From assembly GCA_030998225.1 (NCBI GenBank), contig JAPYXD010000704.1, forward strand, positions 10,416,001-10,480,000: a DNA stretch of 64,000 nt, in the 5' to 3' direction. Origin of the DNA: Diplolepis rosae (Eukaryota; Arthropoda; Insecta; Hymenoptera; Diplolepididae). Below the pieces are notes generated by a model that had not been told where the DNA came from, made no database searches, and saw only the letters and a program-made list of their open reading frames with translations. Shown piece after piece: positions 11,309-21,962 of this stretch (within the stretch, counting starts at the first letter, position 1; each line of letters begins with the position of its first letter). The translations under genes were made by a program, and so were the position numbers.

Positions 11309-11626
11309 TGCCATGATGTGACAGACACTTTTTTCATTCTTCTCATATCCACACTAATTAAGATATCGAGTTGAAACTTTTAGTAATTTTGTAAAAAGCA
11401 CTAAAAAATGTTTATTCGCTCCAAAATATTTATAGTTATAAAAAAATTTGTTACTGTAAACAATTTTTTATAATTAGAAAAATTTAGGACCAGATGAACG
11501 TTGTTTGATACTTTTTAAAAAGTTCCTCCAAGTTTCAACTCGATATCTCAATTAATGCAGAAATGTGAAGGGAAAAAAAGTGTCGGTAAGGTAGGGATCG
11601 GAGAAGTTATACATGGCCTTAACCCT
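11303..11626. mobile_element. GACTTATCCGATCCC-family MITE, diverged full copy
   Basis: The left arm (GACACTTTTTTCATTCTTC, TCCACACTAATTAAGATATC) and right arm (GATATCTCAATTAATGCAG, TGTCGGTAAGGTAGG) are complementary. It is adjacent to the half copy, sharing a few bases. Confidence 0.65.
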
Positions 11627-12115
11627 CTGCCTTTCCAAGCATATCCCCACTCAGCGAATGGTATCACATGGGCACATCGCTAAAACGAAAGGCATAAGTA
11701 GTGTTCTAAAAGTTTTAAAAGCTCGGAGAATTCCTCAAGAGCACGAACATATGCTCAAAAATATGCTCTTCCTTTCAACACTTTGAACATTTACTGAGCA
11801 TGAACATTAAAAATATATTCTTTAAGTCACGTTCTGTTTTGTCCCCAAGCGTTCTCAATCAGGATGATTATTAATTTTTTGCGTTGTTTGCCATGAAAAT
11901 ATATTCAGCAGTTAAATGGAAATATCTATTTGAAATATTATGAAACTACAGATATTTTAGCTCTAAACCAACTACTAGGAAGATGTAAAAATGAAAGAAA
12001 TGAAATTATTATACAAAACAAATTGCGTGTCGTAATTCGAAACTCTATATTATTTTTGTGAGGGGAAAATGTAGAATATTTAAAACAAAAAATTCAGGTC
12101 TAAGTGAGACCTGAC
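11627..12115. other. AT-rich spacer
   Basis: A short inverted pair (TAACCCTCTGCCTTTC / GAAAGGCATAAG, 11623-11697) resembles the hairpin element at 16453. Nothing else was recognised. Confidence 0.4.
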
Positions 12116-12415
12116 CTACACGCAAAAATTTCTTCAATATCGCGATATTGAGTCGCCCTAACTAAGTTTTTTTTAAAACCGTGTCTACAAAGTTCCCGAC
12201 ATGTTGTCATTCCGGTCCTGGACATGACTGACTACTGTCTGCAGGGCTGAGTCCTATGCGCGTTATTAATGTCTAAGACATTAGTGTGTACGCTCTGGAC
12301 ATGAGTGGTTCATGTCTAGCAAGGCCCCAGTGATGTCTATTTTCAATTTTCGTCTTCGGACATGAACCACTCCTGTCCGGACGCTACTAAGTCATGTTTT
12401 TTTTCTCAGTGTAGG
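12116..12415. mobile_element. MITE with CTACAC...CTCAGTGTAG ends and GGACATGAGT repeats
   Basis: The left end CTACACGCAAAAAT and right end TTTTTTCTCAGTGTAG are partial inverts. The interior repeats GACATGA/TCATGTC-type strings at least seven times in both orientations. Same architecture as 3873-5624 with a different internal motif. Confidence 0.55.
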
Positions 12416-12873
12416 ACCTCGTCTAAACTCTGACAATCAATACTATATTAATGTAAACGGAAGAGCAGACTCCCCCAGAGTAGAATCTAGCTCGGTTTTG
12501 ATTTTGGTTGGACTGAGACCTTTCAAATGAAAGTATTATATCACATGACGATGACCAATTTTTTCCATATTTACAAATTTACTGAGAGCGTTCACTATTG
12601 ATAGCTGTCAAACAAATACTAAACAACGTAGCGTGTTCAAACTTCTATCTTAAGCTTTACAAGGTTGGTATTTGCGACCATAGTAATTTTTTTCAAACAA
12701 TAACCGTCATCTATACGTTAGGTCGGGTACTTCTGGGACTAGCCTCGTAATTATCATAGTAAAAGTATTACTAGACCAGAAGATACAAAAGTAATATGCC
12801 AGTACATCAGAAAAATAAATCGACAGTAATGAATTTAATGATAAATCTTGTGCTCCTATATTATTTATTTCAG
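12416..12873. other. Spacer without recognised features
   Basis: Mixed AT-rich sequence; the short open frame on the minus strand at 12707-12910 has no supporting motif. Confidence 0.4.
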
Positions 12874-12969
12874 GTTGTAACCGTTGGAACAAAAGTAATA
12901 AAAGTCCCAAGTATAAATCCTACGTCAGAAAAAATATTCGTGCCGCATGAAGATAACGACTTAAATTAA
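12874..12969 (+). CDS. Candidate isolated exon (32 codons to a stop)
   Basis: A good acceptor (TTATTTATTTCAG, ending 12873) is followed by an open frame VVTVGTKVIKVPSINP... ending in TAA at 12969. The frame is phase 0 at the acceptor. It could be a remnant exon of a duplicated protease-homolog gene, since surface-loop exons of trypsin-fold proteins often read V..GT......E..V..H. No partner exon was found within reach, and chance is possible. Confidence 0.25.
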   Translation, partial: VVTVGTKVIKVPSINPTSEKIFVPHEDNDLN

Positions 12970-12999
12970 ATTTACCTTACTGCACAATCTACACAATAT

Positions 13000-13425
13000 T
13001 AACTGAAGATTTGGGTAAAAGAAAGGTCTTTGCACGTTTTGTTCCACATCAGTTAAATGCACCACCTTACAAGACCAAAAAAGTCAACGAATTTTTGATG
13101 AAAAAACCGATTTGTGTCATAGACTACCCTCCGTATTCGCCTGATATATCACCGTATGACTATTTTCTATTCCCAAAACTAAAAACTGCAATGAAAGGAG
13201 CTTTTTACGATGATGTTCCAACCATTCAATCAGCTGTGACACAGGTGCTAAAGAACAGCCCAAAAACCGAGTTTAAAAAGTCTATGGATAAATTGGTTGA
13301 TCGTTCCAAACGTTGTATTGACTCTAATGGAACCTATTTTGAATAAATAATAACTTACAAAAATAATATAATATGTATCTTATTCTATATCCAAAAAGTT
13401 CGGTTATTTTTGGGACACATTGTGT
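13000..13425 (+). mobile_element. mariner fragment with large internal deletion
   Basis: The ORF at 13011-13346 fuses an N-proximal block (KVFARFVPHQL) directly to the third-aspartate region (YPPYSPDISPYDYFLFP) and the C-terminus ending CIDSNGTYFE. About 120 residues, including the first two aspartates, are missing. The right end is probably TTTTTGGGACACATTGTGTA near 13406-13425; the left end is unclear. Confidence 0.8.
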
Positions 13426-13429
13426 ACAA

Positions 13430-14790
13430 CCTGTTCCCAACCCGTGTAGAACCCGATAGTCGCACAATTTTTGTATCCATTTAGGAACCTTTTTTTTTTT
13501 TGTTGAGGTGGAAAAATGGCGAAATCTTTTATAGACGTTGTATAGGACTCTCCTGGGACGGGACTAGGCGTACCTGTTAAAACCAAAAAACCCCCTCTCT
13601 CGAACCAATACACCGCCCACGGAACCGCCTTTCGGCTTTAAACTTTACGGGTGGTTGGTTCCAGCTTAAAGTCGCGTACGACTCTTCCGTCATCCGTTCG
13701 CCCGGGACTCCCATCCGCGGTCACACGCCCATTAGGCAGACCGACTAGTCACGCCAGTCAGGGGAGGAATAAAGCGATTCCTCCCCCGAACGACGCGAAC
13801 AGTCAAGTCCGCCCAAGACGCAGGACCACGGGTGCAGGCCCCGATGTGATTTCTACTAGCCTCCGTTGTTGCCGCGCTCTACACGCCCATCAAGCTCCCT
13901 CGTCTTCATCACCACGGTGACGAATGACTCGATAAGTATCGATTTTTGTTCAGACTGGAGCATGAGAGAGACCATCGTGTCAGGAGTGAGTTGTGCGCCC
14001 ACTGTCCGACCGACGGCCTCCCTTTCCGCGCCCCACCTGGCACAGACAAAGAGTTTGTGCTCTGCATTTTCCACAAACTCGTCGTCTTTTTTCTTGAAGC
14101 GCTTCAGGTACGCATTAAAGCAGCCATGGCCTGAAAGCGCTTGCGCCAGGTAAAAGCCGACTTGACCGTGCTTTCTATCCAGCCAGGTGGTGAGCTCCGG
14201 GATTAGACGGTGTGCCCATCTCCCGGATTAGTCACCATGCCATCTCGTCTGCTCCTTCCTTTCCTCCGCCAATAAGTCAATTGGCGGGACGCTCGCCAGG
14301 ACCAGCACAGCACTCGTCGACACAGTTCGGTATCCTGATACAATTCTCATCACCACACCTCTCTGTGCCGAGAACAGCTTCTTCAGGATAGCATGGTTGT
14401 TAAGGGCACTTGTCCAGATCGGAGCTGCATAAAGCAGCTTCGAATTTACCACGGTCGCCACCAGCCTTCTCTTAGCTTCCCTGGGTCCACCAATGTTGGG
14501 CATGAGCCGAGGCAGGGCGGCTCCACATTGGATGACTTTGGCAGTCGCGATCTGCAGGTGTTCGCCGAAGCTAAGCCTTCGATCCAACTGCACTCCCAGA
14601 TACTTAATGCTCTTTTTCCACTCGATTTCATGTTCCCCGAGAGCGATCTTCGGATATTGGAAGGATCTCCTGTCCGTGACCAGCAAAGCCTGGGTCTTCT
14701 CAGGGGCCATTCTCAGGCCCCTGCTATCTAACCAACGCTTTGCCCGCCACAGACTATCATTGATCCTCAGCTCATTTAGGACCCTTTAGA
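13430..14790 (-). mobile_element. R1-clade-like LINE, 3' part, decayed
   Basis: On the minus strand an open frame from about 14787 to 14228 reads the C-terminal part of a non-LTR reverse transcriptase: a GLRMAPEKT block, IKYLGVQLDRRLSF, then LLYAAPIWTSAL and a conserved ASVPPIDLLAEERKE segment. Further downstream, in shifted frames (about 14134-13856), follow the AEHKLFVC cysteine-histidine block and LTPDTMVSLMLQSE. This order is that of R1/Jockey-type ORF2 carboxyl halves. The catalytic YADD region and endonuclease are absent, so the copy is 5'-truncated as usual for LINEs. GC content is clearly higher than the flanks. The plus-strand open frames here are antisense shadows. Confidence 0.85.
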
Positions 14791-15402
14791 ACCCTTCTTA
14801 AGACCGGATAAAACGCGGGGCAGGACTCATTTCCAAAAACCGTGTTTAACACCGTTTACACCCAAGTAGAACTAGACTAGGATTTAATATTTGTTCAAAT
14901 GTCCTTATGTCCCAAGTTTAATCGACGGAGTTCAGTAAAATTACTTCAACTATTTTTCTCCATGTGCAAATTCGGATTCTCCATTAAAAAATACGTCAAG
15001 TTTTATCGATTTTTTTTTTATTCATGACAGATGGTGTTTCAATGACAAACAAAATTAACACCCCTCCCGCCCCAGGGTATGAGGTAAATTTTTTCGAATT
15101 CCCTTTTTCTCCTAAAAAATAAAAAGTCTTTATTGCAGACATTTTGATTTAATATCTCCCTTATCATACGAGATGTTTGCATGGAGTAATTGAAATAAAA
15201 AAAAACTTTTGCGTTTAAGAAATTTAATTAAACCAGGCATTCCTAAATTAGTAATAAAATTTAAATTTATCGTACTTTGCTTGTTTGCCTTGGCAAAATC
15301 ACAAGGCTTTAACACGTAGTACTTTTAGCAAATAATGAGTTAACAACTCACCTTTATATGTGGTATTAAAAAAATATCACAGTAAGTTTTCGTTAACCTA
15401 CG
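14791..15402. other. AT-rich spacer
   Basis: No supported gene, terminal repeat or RNA. Confidence 0.45.
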
Positions 15403-15572
15403 AAGATGCAAGGTGTGCGCGATATTAAATTAAGAAATTTATAATACATTATTTAAAGATAATAAAATAAAAGTCCCCATTGTCAGCATATTATATATTA
15501 TATGTTCTACAATTTCTTTAAAGTTTACCAAGCATTATTATATGAAGTATGATTATTCATTTCATACACATT

Positions 15573-15733
15573 AAGCCTATTTACACCACAGCAATTTCCG
15601 CCACGGTAGCAAAAACTGATACGCTTGGCAACCAATCAAGAGCTTTTGTTATAAATAAAACCGTTTTGATTACGTGCCGAACGTAGCGGTTTCTGCTATC
15701 GTAGTAAAAATTACTGTGGAGCAAATTAGGCTC
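15573..15733. repeat. Foldback element
   Basis: GCCTATTTACACCACAGCAA is complementary to the right arm TTACTGTGGAGCAAATTAGGC. The inner pair ACGGTAGCAAAAACTG / the inverted TTTCTGCTATCGTAG also pairs. Confidence 0.65.
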
Positions 15734-15877
15734 ATTCAAATTTTTAAATACTCTATCATAATAATGCCGAAAAACTTGAAAAAAACTGTATTAAATATAA
15801 TAATTTATGTAATGTGGAATTTTTATCTTATTTTTTAAAACAATATTATAATTTGACTAATAATTTTTTTCGTATAG

Positions 15878-15922
15878 TATCTACGCTACTTTGTGCTTTA
15901 CTTGCTGTTGCTAAATTTGAAG
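15878..15922 (+). CDS. Candidate signal-peptide exon, duplicate B
   Basis: Acceptor TTTTTTTCGTATAG, donor GTAATT. It reads STLLCALLAVAKFE plus one nucleotide (phase 1). The core L/A/V run followed by a charged boundary is typical of a signal peptide. Joining to 27839 would give KFE-E-LNSKM in frame, about 11.9 kb downstream. The upstream start exon is not identified; an out-of-frame ATG lies at 15812. Confidence 0.4.
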
Positions 15923-16101
15923 GTAATTATTTGTCATCACACAAATTTCAATTGTGTAACAATCTAAAAAAGAGGAACTTAGCCAAGTTACATAGCAATA
16001 ATGTGACCTACTATAGCCAAAAGTTCTGCATTGAAAAATCTGCCACAATGCATACTTATTAACAGGCATTTTCACTTCCATAAAGAGTTAATTCCACTTA
16101 T

Positions 16102-16454
16102 AGGCATATGATACTTGAGAAAAGTAGTAATTCCATTATTTGGTCTAGTTTCTACATGTTTGTGTCCAAAATACATGAAATTTTGTTTTCAAAATTTGGG
16201 AAATGGTAGAGAAGATGAAAACTAAAGTAGATAGACTACTTTTTGTTTTCATAATAAAAAAAAATTTCCAAAATATTTTGTAAAATTGAGGTTTTTTTTA
16301 TTTTTGAAACCAAATGTAGTCTATCTACGCCCGTTTTCATCTTTTCTACCATTTCCTAAATTTTGGATACAGAATTTTATGTACTTTAGACGCAAACTTG
16401 TAGAAACCTAAAGTCAATAAAATTTTCTAATTTCTTAAGTAGCACATGTCCTTA
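16102..16454. mobile_element. Palindromic MITE with GTAGATAGACTAC arms, copy 1
   Basis: Ends GGCATATGATACTTGAGAAA and the inverted TTTCTTAAGTAGCACATGTCC. The arms pair through TAGAAACTAGACC/GGTTTCTA-type strings, GGAAATGGTAGA and AGTAGATAGACTAC. Copies at 23766-24985 (interrupted) and 52775-53045. Confidence 0.7.
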
Positions 16455-16568
16455 ACCCCTTGGCCTACACGATATCTACCAATTGCGCGAGCCATAGTAA
16501 AATGGTTTTCGCTTATGGCACAAATTCTTTACCACGAGCCAGACTCGTAGTTGTAGGCCAAAGGGTTA
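16453..16568. repeat. Short hairpin element
   Basis: TAACCCCTTGGCCTAC at the left pairs with GTAGGCCAAAGGGTTA at the right. The inner GAGCCATAG / CTTATGGC also pairs. Confidence 0.7.
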
Positions 16569-16581
16569 TTGATAAAATATA

Positions 16582-16765
16582 TAATTATGAAGAAACAAAC
16601 GGGTACAATTCAGACATTCAATCACAGGTGTTTCAAATTTTTCCAACGTTTCCCCTCCACTCCAGAAGCATCATCAGGGCATACAAAAAATTAGCCATAA
16701 AAGTGTTTACAAGGAATTACACATTTATGGCTCTGAATTGTACCCGTTTGTTTCTTCATAATTAT
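16582..16765. repeat. Foldback with a hammerhead-like core in its centre
   Basis: TAATTATGAAGAAACAAACG is complementary to the right arm starting CGTTTGTTTC, about 32 bp each. Between the arms, on the minus strand, is CTGATGA-T-GCTTC...GGAG-GG-GAAAC (about 16648-16677), the same core arrangement as at 42265 and 48703. Confidence 0.6.
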
Positions 16766-16769
16766 TATG

Positions 16770-17930
16770 AAACACTTGGACGTTCAACATTCCTTAATTG
16801 ATAAAATATATTTTATTTTACTAAAGAGATAAAACTACACGAAGAGAAATTTGATAGCAAGTAGTACCATCTTAAAGAGTATACCAGAATTATTAAAAAG
16901 CTTATGAGAAAGTCCGAAGATGATAATATAGTCTGGCAATTGGATCCTTGATTTTCACAATCTTTCTTGATAATGTTTCTAAAGACGATGACAGAATGTG
17001 ATATATTGTTTCCATTCATTTACAAGATTTCTTAATATTTAATTTAATTTATTTTGAATAATGAAACGTATTTTAAGTTATAACATTTTCTCGATAAATG
17101 CTTGTTTATTGCATAAATCGAAAAATAAGACCACTTTCCATTTCTTTTCCATTGGAGCAATACTATCAGTGTTTCACGAAGTGTATCTAGCCATTTATGA
17201 AAGGGAAAATGCTAGTGTATTAAATTTCAATAAAACGTGGAGTTATATACTGGAGCCGTTGTATGGCATCCATTGTTACTCGCCTTAACTTTACTTCCTA
17301 CCTCTTTCTAATACATGTTTCATTAAAATTCAAAACACTAGCATTATATGCCTTTGGCTGATACACGGCATTCCTATAAAAGATGTATTTCTTATCTACT
17401 GATGACCACTCAACGCTATATGATACTATAGGAAAAGAGTTAGAAATTTTAAAATGATTACGCGTAGCATTATAAAAGATAATAATTGCATCTATATCCT
17501 TAATTTTTATTTAGTAAAATCAAAACAGATCTTAACTAATCTTGTACCATTCACCTGTCTGCAATAATGACGTCATAAGGTCTCTGCACATCTCCAATTT
17601 CGAAAGATACATGGCAGAAAAGTTATCTGTCTCTATAGAGTTGCCAGTTTGGCGGCTTACAAGTACTTAAGACGAATCATTGTACTGTTTCTTGTATCTC
17701 ATTGTATTAAAGTCTACAATATTTGAAATATTCACAGAGTTTGAAATATACCTTCTTTATTTATTTATTTTTTCCAGTCAAGATACTCTCATTTATTGTA
17801 TCGATATACATAGACTTATGAAGAGCCTTGGTCATGAACACTAGCCACAGAATTGGTGTTTATTCATTGATGCAAATAAACATAGTTTGAAAGTTGTTCT
17901 CTTGCACGATAAAATGAATATCCATCGCTC
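16770..17930. other. AT-rich sequence; two small open frames, unsupported
   Basis: The 68-codon (minus, 16813-17019) and 75-codon (plus, 17061-17288) frames show no recognisable motif, splice context or start context. No RNA gene was found. Confidence 0.4.
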
Positions 17931-17934
17931 ATGC

Positions 17935-18435
17935 CACCGATATGAAAGAATATGTTGTTATGAAATTGTTACTTGATCAAATAAATTACAAATCATATGA
18001 GTGGTCTATCTGTGGCGATTTTAAAGTCTTAGGGATTCTTCTCGGATTGCAATCTAGCTATACAAAATAGTTACATGTAAAGCTCGACATCGTAAAAAAT
18101 TTTGTCAAAGCGAGGGATAAAAACGGAGAAGGTTTTCGTTTTTTGAAAAGAAAATTCCTTAAGCTTAGTGAAGCTAAAATCAAAAAAGGAGTTTTTCAAG
18201 GACCACAAATCCGACAACTGATGTTGGACTGTGATTTCGAAAAGAGATTGACTGACCTTGAAAGAAAAAATTGGTTGTCAGTAAAAGCTATTATAAACAA
18301 TTAACACGAAATCCAGAAACTACAAACACCAGGTGAACACTATGCTGCAGAACTTCCAGAAAATGAAAGTGAACATGTCACTAAAGATTCACATTCTTCA
18401 TTCTCGCTTGGACTTCTTCCCGTCCTGCGATGATT
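17935..18435 (+). pseudogene. Decayed copy of an unnamed arthropod repeat-associated protein
   Basis: Successive frames read LLLDQINYKSYEWSICGDFK then VLGILLGLQSSYTK and a stop; after a gap KLDIVKNFVKA-R-DKNGEGF, FLKLSEAKIKKGVFQGPQ; and then NMSLKIHILHSRLDFFP. From memory of insect proteomes, the same blocks (ICGDLKV..LLGLQ.GYTK, F..AKIKEGIFVGPQIR, MS.KIHFLHSH.DFFP) occur in one widespread, multicopy, functionally unassigned protein. The cysteine-rich segment expected after GYTK is deleted here and at least three stops are present. The right edge is cut near 18435, where DIRS-like sequence begins soon after. Confidence 0.5.
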
Positions 18436-18559
18436 GTCCTGGAAGCTGCCTTGACAGCTCCTGTTACAGTGATGAACATGTCATTCAGTTCTTTTTCTGC
18501 TCTTCTTTCTTCATATTGCTTGAGCAAGACTATGATCCAAGTAACAGGGCATAATCAAA

Positions 18560-20350
18560 TATTAGGTGATGATTTCATTTCCCAGATTGGTGAGAAAGTT
18601 CTTTGATATCTTTATAAGGGTGAGATCGTGTCTGAAGTATGTTTATTGAAGATCTACTAAAGCAGAAGGTAGCGACAGCTGACTTATGGACAAGGATGGT
18701 ATTGTAGGAAAGTTCCTGAGGAATGAATGGGTTAGCCAAGAATCTTGCTAAATCCTTCACCTAAGGATTTTCGAGGTCGATCTCAGCTTTATTTTGCCAC
18801 ACAATCTTCATAGAGGAGCCCTGTACGTTTAAATTGTTGATTGTCGCCAGCTATCCTTAACAAGATCTTTTTCTTGAAGGGAGCAATTCTTGACTAGGTC
18901 TCCCCACACCCAATCTTCTACACTTGCAGAAAGAAGCGGTCCACTTTTGGAGGTGCTTGGTTCGTTGTTAAATCTAACAACACCCTGCCCAACTTGGGAA
19001 TCGTCAGATGTGCCTCCTTGTTTTTTCCTGCTAGGTCCTCCATCCAAATATTTGGTCCAATCTTGGGGCTACTACTAGAAACTGGCCTCTGGATTTGTTC
19101 AGGTGGGATAGGACTCTGGGCATGAGACTAGATGAATGAAGAAAATGTATTGATCTCTGCGATTCGGTGAGACATACCTTTCGACTACGGTTGAGTCTGC
19201 TAACGTAAAGAGGTCGATATCTGGGACACCCTATCTCTTGAATATTTCCCTTCTGGTCTCTGGAGTCAAATGCCATTCTGGAAGGGCTTTTTTTCTGGAT
19301 AGAAGATTTGCGATCCCGCTGAATCTGCCCGGTTGGTAAGCAGCTGACATGGCTATTTCTAGGTAATCAACCAACTAAAGAACCTGGAAGATAAAATCCA
19401 GCAATTTCAGAGATCTTATGCCCCCTCTTTTCAAAGGCGGGCAACTAACGTGTGGTTGTCCGTCTGCACAAGAATATGGCAGTGAGATTGATGCCTTATC
19501 GCAGCGTAAAATGCGAAGATTTCATTCCTGTTTGAGTGTCATCTTCTTTGATCTCTGTTCTAGGACCCTGAGATGAGAGTGCTATTTAGCAGAGCCCCCA
19601 TCCACTGTCTCCTGGGCCATTCCAGAACCCTCTGACTCTCTAGAAGCTCAATCTGTTCAGAAAGTAGTGGGTATATTCTTGTCGGAAATCTGTAAAATTT
19701 CCAATTCTTTATTAGAGGAGGTTTTGACGCCAAGAGGATTCGAGTACCCGAGATAATCTTCAAAGCGACGGAAGGGGCTCCCTATGCTCTCCGTCTTTCC
19801 AGAAAGTCAAGCAGTTGACCTCCTAAGAATCCCTGAAGTGCCGAATAGTCACTTGCCTTGCTTTTCTCGAAAAAAATCATCTGACCTAGCCTTAACATCC
19901 TTATGTGCTCTAAATTTAGGTTTAAAACCGGTACGTCAAGAGGACTCATACTCCCTAGAGAAATGTGAAAATTTTCCTGCAGATTAAAAGGGGCGGTAAT
20001 TAAATGGTCTTAGATGCGACTGATCTATTTTCTGAGCGAATCTTTTATTCGTCAAATATGGAGTAGTATATAACCAACTTTGAGAACCTCCGAGAAATTG
20101 AATTTAGCTGTTTCTTGCCGAACATGTTCGGAACTAGGAGGGGCTTTACGTAAAGCCACCTGAACATTCTTATTTGGAAGCTCCATCAAAAAACGCTCCC
20201 TTTGATTTTCAATACATTCAGCCCTCTTTGCACAAATATCTTGTGAAATCTACTCCAGGTTTTTGCTCAAATCCGAACTTGGCCCAAATGCAGATGACAA
20301 TTTATCAAAGAGGGAAGAAGGGCTAAGTTTAGAGAGGTTAGCGAACGCCC
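18560..20350 (-). mobile_element. DIRS-like tyrosine-recombinase retroelement, decayed
   Basis: Read on the minus strand in mostly one direction with many stops. A gag-like part comes first (about 20345-19990; ALRKAPPSSEHVRQETAKF). Then comes reverse-transcriptase N-terminal sequence (19763-19560; ISGTRILLASKPP, LLESQRVLEWP). Next is an RNase H-like block (19276-19031; a degraded cognate of the PDIDLFASRLN motif, here YRPLYVSRLNRSRK). After a proline/serine-rich linker a recombinase-like block follows (18760-18575; PQELSYNTILVHKSAVATF). RT, RNase H and then recombinase is the DIRS order and distinguishes it from Ty3/gypsy. No termini were identified and catalytic residues are largely lost. 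Confidence 0.55.
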
Positions 20351-20359
20351 AATTTACAA

Positions 20360-20600
20360 TTTTCTGAAGACTTTGGACGTGGATTATCAAGACAAGAATG
20401 CATCGATCAACTCATTTCCACTTTTGGCGATGAAGCCCCATCCTATGCCACTGTGATCGTCCAAAATCAGTTGCTGGGCCTAATCAAATTAATGCTGTGC
20501 AAAAACTGGTAATTCAAGATCATCATGTGACATACTGTGAGATTTAGGCAACCTTAGGCATTAGTTCCACCAGCAAATATAAAATATTGCATAATTTAAT
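20360..20600 (+). mobile_element. mariner transposase N-terminal fragment
   Basis: One frame reads EDFGRGLSRQECIDQ...FGDEAPSYATV, the first helix-turn-helix of an irritans-type mariner. It then jumps to INAVQKLVIQDHHVTYCEI and, after a stop, ATLGISSTS. The PGRP linker between is deleted and everything downstream is absent. Confidence 0.75.
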
Positions 20601-21734
20601 TAAATTACTGTTTTTTATTATTAGGCTCAAAATATAAATAGTGCCCCTCGTAGCAACAATAGAAAGGTGTAAATGCACATTGTGCTAAAGACCATTTGGA
20701 AAATAATGCACGACGACAGAAAACGTTCGTATTTCTGACCTGGACATAGTGGAACGGCCAATTCGAAAATTTATTTAAGAAAAATTAAAACAGTTTTGAG
20801 ATTCTGTAAGCGGCGTCGAGACGGCCTTGGCCCACAGAAAATAAAAGGCGAAAAATATCGTCGATACAACAGCGTTGTGATATTTATTTAATTGATACGT
20901 TTTAACCCTGAAACGGAATTGCCTCGAATTTCACAAAAAACATTTTGAAACGTGCTATAAATTTTGGTCTTATTTCTCATACGATAATAAAAATTCACCT
21001 CCATCGACAGAACTACTTCTACATTCAATCTTTATGCGAGTACCAAGTCTGCATAAACAAACCCTAAGGGGAGGTTGCAGTTATTGTCGATGAAAAAATC
21101 GATTTTTCATTTCTTGCAAAATTCGCATCCTTAAACTATTGAAAATACGTGGGTAAAAGAATATTTCCATACATAAAATATTTTTGAAATCACAGCCCGT
21201 TGAGCGGAACCGTCGGCCGGCTCGGAAACGGGTAACTTCAAACTTTGAATGCGTTTTTCTGAAAACAGTATTTTTCTGCGCGCGGGACGCTCTATAGCTT
21301 GACCGAATGATCGATTCACATATACCTTCGTGAAAATAAAAGGATATTCAATTTTCGGGGCCTTATGGAAGCGATTTTTATCAAAAATTGAATTAGTAAT
21401 AATTTTTCCGTCTGTTGCGGCTGAAAAAATTGGGCGGAAATATTGATATTTGATTGATTGATATTTGACAAAAACAATGAAGCCCCCTGAATTTGGTCTA
21501 CTTTGATAATTTTTAACGTTTTTTTATTTCGGATAAACTGCCAAGGCTGTGGAGCACCCCGCGCAGACCCAAATACGTCGGGTATGGTTTTATTTGACAC
21601 GAGCTAGAGCCGCCATTTTTTTTTTTCATAAAATCAAAATTTACTGTCTACTGATAAAGAAATTAAATACATAAACACTCATTTCCAGAAGTATTCATTT
21701 TATATCACTAAGAAATACTCAAATTTAATATAAT
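20601..21734. other. Repeat-derived spacer
   Basis: The stretch 20880-21000 (TATTTATTTAATTG.TA..., AAACGGAATTGCCTCGAATT) has a diverged partner at about 22027-22130, suggesting two copies of an old repeat. A CG-richer patch at 21170-21300 has no gene structure. Confidence 0.35.
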
Positions 21735-21962
21735 AATATTGATATTACTCTGTTGAATTCTTCATATAATTCAATAGATTTTTAAGAATCTAATTTCTCT
21801 GCAAATTACTAATCCTAATATTTTCTAAATTAGTAGTAAGAGAAATTAAAAATCATAGTATTCTCTGAATTAATAATTATTATTATTTGAATAGAAATTA
21901 GATACTTAAAAATCTGTTTAATCATTTAAAGAATTCAACTGAGTAATATCTGTATTATTATC
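21735..21962. repeat. Foldback, ~110-bp arms
   Basis: ATATTACTCTGTTGAATTC pairs with GAATTCAACTGAGTAATAT, and pairing continues through AGATTTTTAAGAATCTAATTTC. The element is nearly entirely arms. Confidence 0.7.

Larger units (their letters stand above)
15403..15955. repeat. Diverged segmental duplication, copy B (partner 9150-11030)
   Basis: Blocks 15403-15570 and 15775-15945 align with copy A in order and orientation. A private foldback separates them. Confidence 0.65.

Noticed and set aside
14393..14789. Two ~100-codon plus-strand frames
   Set aside because: Antisense to the LINE reverse-transcriptase frame; shadows of its GC-rich coding sequence.
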